Part shown: piece after piece, positions 31,201-40,900 of the stretch | Position numbering within the stretch: position 1 is the first letter of the stretch | How the letters are laid out: each line of letters begins with the position of its first letter | Assembly: GCF_027213785.1 (NCBI RefSeq) | Contig: NZ_JAPWGO010000003.1 | Span: 124,001 to 188,000, forward strand | Source: Limimaricola sp. G21655-S1 | GTDB taxonomy: Bacteria > Pseudomonadota > Alphaproteobacteria > Rhodobacterales > Rhodobacteraceae | DNA length: 64,000 nucleotides | Reading direction: 5' to 3' | Position numbers and translations under genes: made by a program | Notes under the pieces: generated by a model | Databases searched by the model: none | What the model saw: only the letters and a program-made list of their open reading frames with translations | What the model was told of the DNA's origin: nothing

Positions 31201-33570
31201 ATGGCGAACGATCGGATCGACGGAACCCCGGGTGACGACACGCTGTATGGCGGGGCCGGCGACGACGCGATTTATGGCGGCGCGGGCAACGATCGGATCG
31301 ACGGCGGCGCCGGGGCAGACGAAGTTTATGGCGATACGGGCGATGATCACCTGTCCGGCGACGCGCATGACACGCTGTATGGCGGCGACGGCGCTGACAC
31401 TTTCACCCCCGGGCGCGGCGGTGCCGTGTATGGCGGCGGCGCGGGCGAGGCGGATGATTTCGATACGCTCGACCTGCGCGGCATGGGCAACGTCTATGCC
31501 AAGGACATCGTCCCCGATGGCGACGGCAACGGCTCGAGCGGCTGGATCCAGTTCCTTGACGAGCACATGCAGCCGACCGGCGAGCGGCTTGATTTCTACA
31601 ACATCGAGCACTTCAAGAAGGACCCGCAGGGCAACCACGCGCCCGACGCCCAGAACGACAGCGCCAGCACCAGCCAGGGCATGGCCGTCACCATCGACGT
31701 GCTCGCCAACGACAGCGACCCGGACGGTGATCCTCTGCGCGTCACCGGCGCGCGCGCCAGCCGCGGCGAGGTGGTCATCCAGGATGACGGCTCGCTGCAT
31801 TACACCCCCGAGCCGGGTTTCGCCGGCGACGTGGTGATCGAGTATACCATCACCGATGACCGCGGCGGCACCGACACGGCCGAGGTCGCGCTCAACGTGA
31901 GCTGCCCCAAGGCTCCCGACGGCATCGTCGAGGGCACCGCTGGCAACGACATGATCGACCTCGCCTATACCGGTGATCCGGATGGCGACCGGGTCGACAA
32001 CGAGGATGCGATCCTCGGCGACGACGCTCCCAACGACGACCGGATCGAGGCCTATGGCGGCGACGACACGGTGCGCGCCGGCCTTGGGGACGACATCGTC
32101 CACGCAGGCGCCGGCCATGATACCGTCTATGGCGAGGCAGGCGACGACACCATCTTCGGCGGTGCCGGCAACGACACGCTTTTCGGCGGCGCTGGCAATG
32201 ACGAGATCCATGGCGGCGACGGCGACGACGTGATCGACACGAGCGATGGCGACCGTCAGGCCGATCTCGATCGCTTCGACAACCCCTATCCCGATCTCAA
32301 GGCCGATCCCGATCCCTATGACGATCGCGACCTGGTCTTCGGCGGCAAGGGCGACGACACGATCACGACCGGCGACGATCAGGACACGATCCATGGCGGC
32401 GAGGGCAACGACACCGTCGATGCCGGCATCGATGACGACCTCGTCTATGGCAACAAGGGCAACGACCAGCTGACCGGCGGCGAGGGCAACGACACCATCT
32501 TCGGTGGCGACGGCGATGACGTGATCCGCGGCGGCCTCGATCCCAAGTTCCCCGACAGCCTGAACATCCGCGACGATCAGGGCGATCTCGTCACCGACAA
32601 CGGCCGGGACGAACTCCATGGCGGCAAGGGCAACGACACCATCCTCGGCCAGGATGACGACGACACGCTTTTTGGCGGGCAGGGCGATGACACGCTCGAT
32701 GGCGGCATCGACGACGACACCGTCTTCGGCGGCAAGGGCAACGATACGATCATCGGTGGTCAGGGCAACGATTTCCTCTCGGGCGAGGATGATCGCGACA
32801 GCTTCATCGGCGGCAATGGCGGCGACCACGTGGTCGGCGGCGAGGGCGGCGACGACTACGACACGCTCGACCTGAGCGGCGAGGATATCGACCGGATCGA
32901 ATACACCTCGGACGACCGCGAGGATGGTATCGTCTACTTCAAGGACGGCACCACGCTGCGCTTCGAGGAGATCGAGAACGTCGTGCCCTGCTTCACCCCG
33001 GGCACCGTGATCGCCACGCCGCGCGGCGAGCGGCTGGTCGAGGAGCTGCGCGAGGGCGACCGCGTCATCACCCGCGACAACGGCATCCAGGAGATCCGCT
33101 GGGTCGGCCACAAGCAGGTCGGACCGGCGCAGTTCCTGACCAGCCCGCATCTCAAGCCGGTGATGATCCGCGCCGGCGCGCTCGGCAACGGCCTGCCCGA
33201 GCGCGACATGATGGTCTCGCCCAACCACCGGCTGCTGCTCACCGGTGACCGGGCCCAGCTCTACTTCGAGGACAGCGAGGTTCTGGCCGCGGCCAAGCAT
33301 CTGGTCGGCTCGCAGGGCATTCACGCCATCGACGTGATGCGCACCAGCTACATCCACTTCATGTTCGACCGCCACGAGGTGGTGCTGTCGAACGGCGCCT
33401 GGACCGAGAGCTTCCAGCCCGGCGACCACTCGCTCAAGGGGATCGGCGCCGAGCAGCGGGACGAGATCTTCGAGTTGTTCCCCGAACTGCGCGGTCGCCA
33501 GGGACTTCAGGACTACCGCTCCGCCCGCAAGTCGCTCAAGCGTCACGAGGCGCGCTTGATGGTGGTCTGA
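31201..33570 (+). CDS. Secreted RTX protein with cadherin-like and C-terminal Hint domains
   Basis: 789 residues, very acidic. Residues about 10-65 hold RTX nonapeptides (GGxGxD type, such as 'LYGGAGDDAIYGGAGNDRI'). About 140-240 is a cadherin-like (VCBS/tandem-95 type) domain: 'APDAQNDSAST', 'DVLANDSDPDGDPL', 'YTITDDRGGTDTAEV'. About 290-560 is a second larger RTX block. From C597 ('CFTPGTVIATPRGERLVEEL') to about 760 is a Hint_2 (intein-like) domain with 'MVSPNHRLLLTG' and 'HEVVLSNGAWTESF'. No signal peptide; export by a type I system is likely but none is encoded nearby. Hint domains can self-cleave, so the repeat part may be released or attached. Target and function are unknown. Confidence 0.85.
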   Translation: MANDRIDGTPGDDTLYGGAGDDAIYGGAGNDRIDGGAGADEVYGDTGDDHLSGDAHDTLYGGDGADTFTPGRGGAVYGGGAGEADDFDTLDLRGMGNVYAKDIVPDGDGNGSSGWIQFLDEHMQPTGERLDFYNIEHFKKDPQGNHAPDAQNDSASTSQGMAVTIDVLANDSDPDGDPLRVTGARASRGEVVIQDDGSLHYTPEPGFAGDVVIEYTITDDRGGTDTAEVALNVSCPKAPDGIVEGTAGNDMIDLAYTGDPDGDRVDNEDAILGDDAPNDDRIEAYGGDDTVRAGLGDDIVHAGAGHDTVYGEAGDDTIFGGAGNDTLFGGAGNDEIHGGDGDDVIDTSDGDRQADLDRFDNPYPDLKADPDPYDDRDLVFGGKGDDTITTGDDQDTIHGGEGNDTVDAGIDDDLVYGNKGNDQLTGGEGNDTIFGGDGDDVIRGGLDPKFPDSLNIRDDQGDLVTDNGRDELHGGKGNDTILGQDDDDTLFGGQGDDTLDGGIDDDTVFGGKGNDTIIGGQGNDFLSGEDDRDSFIGGNGGDHVVGGEGGDDYDTLDLSGEDIDRIEYTSDDREDGIVYFKDGTTLRFEEIENVVPCFTPGTVIATPRGERLVEELREGDRVITRDNGIQEIRWVGHKQVGPAQFLTSPHLKPVMIRAGALGNGLPERDMMVSPNHRLLLTGDRAQLYFEDSEVLAAAKHLVGSQGIHAIDVMRTSYIHFMFDRHEVVLSNGAWTESFQPGDHSLKGIGAEQRDEIFELFPELRGRQGLQDYRSARKSLKRHEARLMVV

Positions 33571-33578
33571 GAACACAA

Positions 33579-33599
33579 GGGCGCGCAGAACACGCGCCC
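33579..33599. terminator. Hairpin between convergent RTX and MocA-like genes
   Basis: GGGCGCG (33579-33585) and CGCGCCC (33593-33599) form a perfect 7-bp stem with a 7-nt loop, in the 36 bp between the two stops. T-runs are weak on both strands. Confidence 0.45.
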
Positions 33600-33606
33600 G
33601 CCGAGT

Positions 33607-34227
33607 TTAACCAGTGCCGGGCGGGGGAGCGTATTCCTCCGCCCTTTTTCGTGCCCGCCATCCGGCCCAGTCCTCGGGCGTATCGAGGTCACGCAGCGCC
33701 GCCTCTCCGGGCAGGGGCACGAGCCGTGTCCGCGCGGCATATGGGGCGAGCACGGCACGCCCGCCCTGCGCCTCCGAGAGGGCCGCGAAGCGCGGCCTGA
33801 GCGCGGCGTCGCAGAACACCGGGTGGCCGGGACGGCCCGCCGCCGTCGCCCCGCGCCAGACCAGCGCGCCATCATCGCGCGACGCGGCAGCGATCACCCG
33901 CGCGATCATCGCCGCGTCGAGATCGGGAAGATCGGCGGGCATCAATCCGAAACGCCGCGCGGGGGGCAGCCGCGCGACGCCCGCGCGCAGCGTGCCGCCC
34001 ATGCCCTCGGCGCTTTCCTCGAGCGGCAGGATCACGGCGTCGAGACCTGAGATCAGCGTAGCGCGCGGATCGCCGGGGCGCAGCGCCACATGGGCATGCG
34101 CCCCCGCCGCGATCGCCGCCGCCACCTGACGGCGCAGCAGCGGCATGCCGTCGATCTCCTGCGCGAGCTTGTCGGCGCCGCGCATCCGGCTCGAACGGCC
34201 TGCTGCGAGGATCAACAGGGGAAACAC
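33607..34227 (-). CDS. MocA-like nucleotidyltransferase
   Basis: 206 residues from GTG 34227. The N-terminal motif 'LILAAGRSSRMRGADKL' is the nucleotide-binding loop of MobA/MocA-type transferases, and 'LMPADLPDLDAAM' carries the metal-binding Asp. MocA adds CMP to molybdopterin for xanthine-dehydrogenase-type enzymes; related members act on other cofactors, and no molybdoenzyme gene is nearby. The frame remains open upstream into the DUF2254 gene, but the LAAG motif must be near the N-terminus, which fixes the GTG start. Divergent from DUF2254, 82 bp apart. Confidence 0.85.
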   Translation of the reverse strand: MFPLLILAAGRSSRMRGADKLAQEIDGMPLLRRQVAAAIAAGAHAHVALRPGDPRATLISGLDAVILPLEESAEGMGGTLRAGVARLPPARRFGLMPADLPDLDAAMIARVIAAASRDDGALVWRGATAAGRPGHPVFCDAALRPRFAALSEAQGGRAVLAPYAARTRLVPLPGEAALRDLDTPEDWAGWRARKRAEEYAPPPGTG

Positions 34228-34309
34228 GTGCAACTCCCTTTCGATGGCTGGCGTTGGGGCCGTGACGCCGCGCGCATCAAGGCAGAAGCGGTCTGACACG
34301 GAAGAATGC

Positions 34310-35566
34310 ATGTTTCCCACCCTGTTGCGCAAGATCCACCGCCTGTCGCGCCGGCTTTGGGTGCGCGTCGCGCTGATCTCCGGCCTCGCCTTCGTGGCGC
34401 TCGGCGCGGCCAAGCTGTTCGGCCCGATGATCCCGGACGGGCTGTCGGAGGTGATCGGTGCCGATGCGCTGAACCGGCTGCTCGACATCATTTCCACATC
34501 GATGCTCGCGGTCACCACCTTCTCGCTGTCGGTGATGGTGTCGGTGCACCAGTCGGCCTCGTCGAAATGGACGCCGCGGGCGCATCGGATGCTGCTCGCC
34601 GACACCACGACCCAGACCGTCCTCGCCACCTTCGTCGGCGCCTATATCTATTCTCTCGCCGCGATCATCCTGCTGTCGACGCCCTATTACGGCGAGAAGG
34701 AGATCGTGACGCTCTATCTCGCCACGCTGGCGGTGCTGGTGCTGATCGTCTTCGTGATCCTGCGCTGGATCCTGCATCTGCAAGCGCTCGGCAGTCTCGT
34801 CGACACGACCGCGCGGATCGAGCGCGAGGCGCTGCGCAGCTTCAAGGTGCGGATGGAGCGGCCCTGCCTCGGGGGGCATGTGCTCGAGCCCGGCGGGATT
34901 CCGGCCCATGCCCGGCCGCTGCTCGCCGATCGCACCGCCTATGTGCAGGCGATCTACGAGGAAAGCCTGCAGGCCGCGGCCGAGGAACATGACGGGCGGG
35001 TTTATCTGGACGCGCCGATCGGTCGCTTCGTGCATCGGGGCGAACCCCTGGCGCATCTGGTGGGCGGCGGCGAAGCGCTGGATCAGGCGGCCCGCGCGAA
35101 CATCCATCTGGGCGAGCTGCGCACCTCCGAGCAGGACCCGCGCTTTTCGCTGATCATGCTGTCCGAGATCGGCTCCAAGGCGCTGAGCCCCGGTATCAAC
35201 GATCCCGGAACCGCGATCGACGTGATCGGCCGGATCGGCCGGGTGATCGGCTCCTATCGCGACGAGATCGGCCATGGAGTGCACGAGACCCTGCACGACC
35301 GGCTCTGGGTCGTACCGCTCGCCGCGGCGGATCTGATGCAGGACGGCTTCGGCTCGATCGCCCGCGACGGGGCGGGGCAGGTCGAGGTGCTGATCTCGAT
35401 GCTCAAGACGCTGGCCGCGCTGGAGCGTCACCCCGACCCGACCATCGCCGATGCCGCGCGCCGCATGAGCGCCGAGGCGCTGGCACGTGGCCGCGCGGCG
35501 ATCGGATTCGCGCCGGATCTCGAACGGCTCGAGGCCGCGGCGCCCGAGGCGCTGCGGCAGCGATGA
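34310..35566 (+). CDS. DUF2254 family membrane protein
   Basis: 418 residues. Four membrane helices in the first 170 residues ('VALISGLAFVALGAAKLF', 'MLAVTTFSLSVMVSV', 'LATFVGAYIYSLAAIILL', 'LAVLVLIVFVILRWI'), followed by a soluble C-terminal domain with 'ALSPGINDPGTAIDVIGRIG', typical of DUF2254. Function unknown. Start at ATG 34310, 'MFPTLLRKIHR', fits a membrane N-terminus; the frame is open earlier in sequence antisense to the MocA-like gene. It ends 2 bp before the convergent SYLF gene. Confidence 0.88.
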   Translation: MFPTLLRKIHRLSRRLWVRVALISGLAFVALGAAKLFGPMIPDGLSEVIGADALNRLLDIISTSMLAVTTFSLSVMVSVHQSASSKWTPRAHRMLLADTTTQTVLATFVGAYIYSLAAIILLSTPYYGEKEIVTLYLATLAVLVLIVFVILRWILHLQALGSLVDTTARIEREALRSFKVRMERPCLGGHVLEPGGIPAHARPLLADRTAYVQAIYEESLQAAAEEHDGRVYLDAPIGRFVHRGEPLAHLVGGGEALDQAARANIHLGELRTSEQDPRFSLIMLSEIGSKALSPGINDPGTAIDVIGRIGRVIGSYRDEIGHGVHETLHDRLWVVPLAAADLMQDGFGSIARDGAGQVEVLISMLKTLAALERHPDPTIADAARRMSAEALARGRAAIGFAPDLERLEAAAPEALRQR

Positions 35567-35568
35567 GG

Positions 35569-36126
35569 TCAGGGGATGATGCGGCTGTACTTGGTCCCCT
35601 CGAGCGTCGCGCCGACCCGCAGCCCGGTCTGCGCGAAGACCACCGCGATCACCGGCGACAGCGACGTGATGGTCTCGGCGCGCAGCATCTCGCCACGGTC
35701 GTTGATCGCGTATTCCACGTCGGCGCCCGCCGCCCAGCCCGGCGCGCGACGGAAATCGCCCAGCGCCTGCTCGGTCATGAAGAACAGCACGTGGCTGAAC
35801 TGCTGCGCACCGATCTGCAGGCCCGCGCTGGCGGAAGTCGCGGAGTAGTAATCGACCACGCTCTGCCCCACGAGAAGCGCGCCGCGCCCATAGGCGCCGC
35901 CGAGACCGAGACCGACCTCGGTCACCAGCGGCATCACCAGCATGCCCCTGGACTGGGCCGCCAACTCGCGGGTGCCCGGGTAGCGGTCATACATGTGATC
36001 GAGCGTGCTCTGCACCCTTGCGTCGATGCGCGATCCGCCGTCGCTGCCCACGCCGTTGCCGCAGGCGGCCAGAAGGCCGGTGGCGCCGAGGCCGAGCATC
36101 AGCCCGCGCCGTGTCGTCTTGTCCAT
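35569..36126 (-). CDS. SYLF (Ysc84-like) domain lipoprotein
   Basis: 185 residues. Twin-arginine-like N-terminus 'TTRRGLMLGLG' and lipobox 'LLAAC' near residue 22 suggest a lipoprotein. The body fits the SYLF/Ysc84 lipid-binding domain: 'RGMLVMPLVTEVGLGLGGA', 'GRGALLV' and 'SAGLQIGAQQFSHVLFFM'. In eukaryotes SYLF binds phosphoinositides; the bacterial role is unknown. Start at ATG 36126. Single gene, converging on DUF2254. Confidence 0.85.
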   Translation of the reverse strand: MDKTTRRGLMLGLGATGLLAACGNGVGSDGGSRIDARVQSTLDHMYDRYPGTRELAAQSRGMLVMPLVTEVGLGLGGAYGRGALLVGQSVVDYYSATSASAGLQIGAQQFSHVLFFMTEQALGDFRRAPGWAAGADVEYAINDRGEMLRAETITSLSPVIAVVFAQTGLRVGATLEGTKYSRIIP

Positions 36127-36230
36127 GTCGCTGCCCCTCATGCGATGTCGCGCCGCCCTTGTGTCCGGGCGGTCGGGCGAACCATAGGCCAGCCCGCCCG
36201 CGCTGTCATCCGCCGATGGCCCGGCAGGGC

Positions 36231-37229
36231 TCAGCCAGCCATGATCCGCGCGGCGCGCGGTGCGAAATAGGTGAGCACCCCGTCGCAGCCGGCGCGGCGG
36301 AACGCCAGCAGGCTTTCCATCATCACCCGGTCGCCGTCGAGCCAGCCATTGCGCACCGCGCCCTCGATCATCGCGTATTCGCCCGAGACCTGATAGGCGA
36401 AGGTCGGCACCTCGTAGGCGTCCTTCACGCGGCGACAGATGTCGAGATAGCTCATGCCCGGCTTGACCATCACCATGTCCGCCCCCTCGGTGAGGTCGCG
36501 CCCCACCATGCGCAGCGCCTCCTCGGCGTTGGCCGGATCGATCTGGTAGGTCTTCTTGTCGCCCTTGAGCGCGCCGGAGGCGCCCACCGCGTCGCGGAAC
36601 GGGCCGTAGAAGGCCGAGGCGAACTTGGCGGCGTAGCTCAGGATCGCCACCTGGCCGTGGCCTTCGGCCTCCAGCGCCGCGCGGATCGCGCCGATCCGCC
36701 CGTCCATCATATCAGAGGGGCCGAGTATGTCGGCCCCGGCCCGCGCCTGCGCCAGTGCCATCTTGACCAGCGCCTCGACCGTGGGATCGTTGACGATCTC
36801 GCCATCGACCACGAAGCCGTCATGGCCGTTGGCGTTGTAGGGATCGAGCGCGATATCGGTCATCAGCGCCATCTCCGGCACCGTGTCCTTGATCGCGCGT
36901 ATCGCGGTATTGGTGAGGTTGTCGTCCGACCACGCCTCGGCGCAGTCCTCGGTACGGCTTTCGGGGCCGGTATAGGGGAACAGGCACATTGCCGGGATGC
37001 CCAAGCCATGCGCCTCGCGCGCGGCCGCCACGGCGCGGTCGACGGTGAGCCGCGACACGCCGGGCATCGAGGCGATAGCGCTCTCCTCGTCGCGGCCCGC
37101 CTGCAGGAAGATCGGCCAGATCAGATTGTCGGGCGTCATCGCCGTTTCGCGCACCATGGCGCGCAGCGCCAAGGTCCGACGCAACCGGCGCGGACGCGAG
37201 AGCGGGTAGGGGGCGGAGAAGGGCTGCAT
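36231..37229 (-). CDS. hemB: Delta-aminolevulinic acid dehydratase (porphobilinogen synthase)
   Basis: 332 residues. Catalytic Lys in 'GADMVMVKPGMSYLDI'; second Lys region 'AILSYAAKFASAFYGPFR' also present. The metal region reads 'DIALDPYNANGHDG', with Asp/Ala in place of the Cys of zinc enzymes, so this is the Mg/K-dependent type reported for Rhodobacter and Pseudomonas. It condenses two aminolevulinates to porphobilinogen for haem (and, if present, bacteriochlorophyll). I use ATG 37229; the frame is open upstream but antisense to the next gene. Confidence 0.96.
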   Translation of the reverse strand: MQPFSAPYPLSRPRRLRRTLALRAMVRETAMTPDNLIWPIFLQAGRDEESAIASMPGVSRLTVDRAVAAAREAHGLGIPAMCLFPYTGPESRTEDCAEAWSDDNLTNTAIRAIKDTVPEMALMTDIALDPYNANGHDGFVVDGEIVNDPTVEALVKMALAQARAGADILGPSDMMDGRIGAIRAALEAEGHGQVAILSYAAKFASAFYGPFRDAVGASGALKGDKKTYQIDPANAEEALRMVGRDLTEGADMVMVKPGMSYLDICRRVKDAYEVPTFAYQVSGEYAMIEGAVRNGWLDGDRVMMESLLAFRRAGCDGVLTYFAPRAARIMAG

Positions 37230-37348
37230 GGGGCGTCTCCCGGGCGGGGTTTTCATATCACATTCAGGGGGTGGCACGGTTTGGCGTGACCCACAAGGCT
37301 GGGCAAGTTCCGGGCCCGCGTCTAGGCTCGGGCCGATTGCAAGACCGG

Positions 37349-37885
37349 ATGTTGCCGAACGTGGACCTGACCCAGACGCTCTTCGAAGTGATCGACATGC
37401 GATCCTTCTCAAATCTCTGGTTCTGGATCATGCTGGCGCTCATCTGGTCCGCGGCGAGCCATCGCGTGCTCGGCGTGCCTTTCGACATGGTGGTGCGGGC
37501 CCGCCGCTTCGGCGGTCAGTCCGAACGCGATCTGATCGACATGGTGCGGATCAACATTAACCGGATGCTGCATCTGGGCCATGTCGCGGGCAGCTGGCTG
37601 ATCGGGGTCACGACCTTCGGCCTGTCCTCACTGTCGCTGCTGGCCTTCTGGTACGATATCGAGTTCGCCCAGGCGGTGGTGCTGATCCTGCTGCCGCTCA
37701 GCATCGTGGCGGCGATGAGCTTCGCCACCGCGCGGCGCATCGCGGTCGAACGCCCGGAGGCCGAGGCGCTCTGCCGCCACCTCTCGCGTCACCGGTTCTG
37801 GGTGCAGCTTCTGGGCATGGTGTCGATCTTCGTCACCGCCATGTACGGCATGTATCAGAACCTTTCGGTCGCCCCGGGGTTCTGA
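37349..37885 (+). CDS. Membrane protein of unknown function
   Basis: 178 residues with four hydrophobic segments ('LWFWIMLALIWSAAS', 'VAGSWLIGVTTFGLSSL', 'AVVLILLPLSIVAAMSF', 'VQLLGMVSIFVTAMYGM'). I recognise no functional motif. The region 'RFGGQSERDLIDMVRI' is a cytoplasmic loop. The start may be ATG 37349 or the downstream ATG at 37397. Similar proteins in Rhodobacteraceae are, as I recall, sometimes labelled as associated with the Suf system, but nothing in the sequence shows that. It precedes mfd by 47 bp and is divergent from hemB. Confidence 0.75.
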   Translation: MLPNVDLTQTLFEVIDMRSFSNLWFWIMLALIWSAASHRVLGVPFDMVVRARRFGGQSERDLIDMVRININRMLHLGHVAGSWLIGVTTFGLSSLSLLAFWYDIEFAQAVVLILLPLSIVAAMSFATARRIAVERPEAEALCRHLSRHRFWVQLLGMVSIFVTAMYGMYQNLSVAPGF

Positions 37886-37932
37886 TCCTTCGGGACGCTT
37901 GACAGTGCCCGCCCGAAAGGTAGGTGAGCGCA

Positions 37933-40900
37933 ATGGCAAAGACGAACGGCAGCAGGATCACGGTCTCGGGCGCGCCCGAAGGCTACGACGCGACACTGGT
38001 CCTCAAGGAGGCCGAGAAGGCCGGTGGCCCGGTCATCCATGTCGCGCGCGACGACAAGCGCATGGCGGCGATGCGCGCCGCGCTCGAATTCTACGCCCCC
38101 GACATGCCAGTGATCACCTTCCCGGCCTGGGATTGCCTGCCCTATGACCGGGTCTCGCCCGCCGCCGAGATCTCGGCCGCGCGCATGGCGGTGCTGGCGG
38201 GGCTTCTGCATGGCGGGCCGAAGCGCTTCGTGCTGCTCACCACGCTCAACGCCGCGACCCAGCGGGTGCCGGCGCGCGCCACGCTGAAGGACGCGGCCTT
38301 CACCGCCCATGTGGGCGACCGGATCGACGAAGCGGCGCTGCGCGCCTTTCTCGTGCGCATGGGCTTCACCCAGAGCCCGACCGTTACCGAGCCGGGCGAT
38401 TACGCGATCCGGGGCGGCATCATCGACATCTTTGCCCCCGGTCAGGGCGGCCCGGTGCGGCTCGACATGTTCGGCGACGTGCTCGACGGCGCGCGCCGCT
38501 TCGACCCAGCCACCCAGCGCACCACCGAAAAGCTCGACCGGGTCGAGCTGGCCCCGGTCTCTGAGGTGATCCTCGACGAGGACGCGATCACCCGGTTCCG
38601 GCAATCCTACCGCATCGAATTCGGCGCCGCCGGTACCGACGACCCGCTCTACGAGGCGGTCTCGGCCGGGCGCAAGCAGGCCGGAATGGAGCATTGGCTC
38701 GGCTTCTTCCAGGACGATCTGGAAACGCTGTTCGATTACCTCCCCGGAGCGCCGGTGACGCTGGACGACCAGATCGCGCCGCAGCGCGACGCGCGCTGGA
38801 CGCTGGTGTCCGATGCCTACGAGACCCGCCGCCACGCGTTGGCGCAGAAGGGGCGGATGGATTCGGTCTACAAGCCGAGCCCGCCGCAGCTCCTCTATCT
38901 CGACGACGATGCCTGGATCAAAGCCACCGAAGGCCGCCGAGTGCTGCGCTTTGCACCGCTGCCGCAGGCCACGGGCCCCGGGGTGATCGACGCGGGCGGA
39001 CGCATCGGTCGCAACTTTTCTCCGGAACGGCAGCAGGAGAGCATCAGTCTCTTTGCCGCGCTGGCCACCCATGTGAAGGATCGCATGAAAGCCGGCCCGG
39101 TGGTCATCGCCTCCTATTCCGAGGGCGCCCGCGAGCGCCTGTCGGGGTTGATCGAGGATGAGGGGCTGGTCGAGACGATCCATGTGCGCGACTGGAACGG
39201 CGTTGGCAAGCGCGGGCTGCATCTCGCGGTCTGGCCGCTGGAACACGGTTTCCAGACCGAAGACGTCACGGTCATCTCCGAGCAGGACGTGCTGGGAGAA
39301 CGGTTGATCCGCCGCGCCCGCAAGAAACGCCGGGCCGACAACTTCCTCACCGAGGCGCAGTCGCTGAGCGCCGGCGATCTCGTCGTTCATGTCGATCACG
39401 GCGTCGGTCGCTATCACGGGCTCGAGGTGGTGACGGCGGCCGGTGCCGCGCATGAATGTCTGTTGATCGAATACGCCGAGAACGCGAAGCTCTATCTGCC
39501 GGTCGAGAACGTGGAACTCCTGAGCCGCTTCGGCCATGAAGAGGGGCTGCTCGACAAGCTGGGCGGTGGCGCTTGGCAGGCCAAGAAGGCCAAGCTGAAG
39601 GAGCGTATCCGGCAGGCCGCCGACCGGCTGATCCGTATCGCTGCCGAGCGCGCGCTTCGCACTGCACCACGGCTCGAACCGCAGGACAGCATTTGGGAGC
39701 AGTTCCTCGCGCGCTTCCCCTATGACGAGACCGAGGACCAGCTTCAGGCGATCGAGGACGTGCTCAACGACCTCGAATCCGGGCATCCGATGGACCGGCT
39801 GATCTGCGGGGATGTCGGTTTCGGCAAGACCGAGGTGGCGATCCGCGCCGCTTTCGTGGCCGCGATGTCTGGCGTGCAGGTGGCCGTCATCGCCCCGACC
39901 ACGCTGCTGGCGCGCCAGCACTACAAGAACTTTGCCGAGCGTTTCCGCGGCTTTCCGATCAACGTGCGGCCGCTGTCGCGCTTCGTCTCCGCCAAGGAGG
40001 CCTCCGAGACCCGCGCGGGCCTGACCGATGGCAAGGTCGACATCGTCGTCGGCACCCATGCGCTCCTGTCGAAAAGCGTGAAGTTCCGCGATCTGGGGCT
40101 GCTGATCATCGACGAGGAGCAGCATTTCGGCGTGAACCACAAGGAACGGCTGAAATCGCTGCGCACCGATGTGCATGTGCTGACGCTCACCGCGACGCCG
40201 ATCCCGCGCACGCTGCAGATGTCGCTCACCGGGGTGCGCGACCTGTCGATCATCGGCACGCCCCCCGTCGACCGTCTCGCGATCCGCACCTATGTCAGCG
40301 AGTTCGACACCGTCACCGTGCGCGAAGCGCTCCTGCGCGAGCGCTTCCGGGGCGGGCAGAGCTTCTTCGTGGTGCCGCGCGTCAGCGACCTGCCGGAGAT
40401 CGAGGAGTTCCTCAAGACCGAGGTGCCCGAGGTCTCCTATGTCGTGGCGCATGGCCAGATGGCGGCGGGCGAACTCGATGACCGGATGAACGCCTTCTAT
40501 GACGGGCGCTACGACGTGCTGCTGGCGACTACCATCGTCGAGAGCGGTCTCGATATCCCGACCGCCAACACCATGATCGTGCACCGGGCCGACATGTTCG
40601 GCCTGGCGCAGCTCTACCAGATCCGCGGCCGCGTCGGCCGCTCCAAGACCCGCGCCTATGCCTATCTCACCACCAAGCCGCGCGCGCCGCTGACACCCGG
40701 CGCCGAAAAACGGCTGCGGGTGCTGGGCAGCATAGACAGCCTCGGCGCCGGCTTCACGCTGGCGAGCCAGGATCTCGACATCCGGGGCGCCGGCAATTTG
40801 CTCGGCGAGGAGCAGTCGGGGCAGATGCGCGAGGTCGGTTTCGAGCTGTACCAGCAGATGCTCGAGGAGCAGATCGCGAAGATCCGCTCCGGCGAGGCCG

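Noticed and set aside
32101-32850. Tandem DNA repeats that could look like a CRISPR or minisatellite
   Set aside because: They are codons for GGxGxD RTX nonapeptides with variable wobble bases, inside one reading frame.
30898-33576. 892-aa open frame on the minus strand
   Set aside because: Mirror of the RTX repeat gene; the apparent repeats 'VIAVATEDGVVALAA' are the reverse reading of RTX codons.
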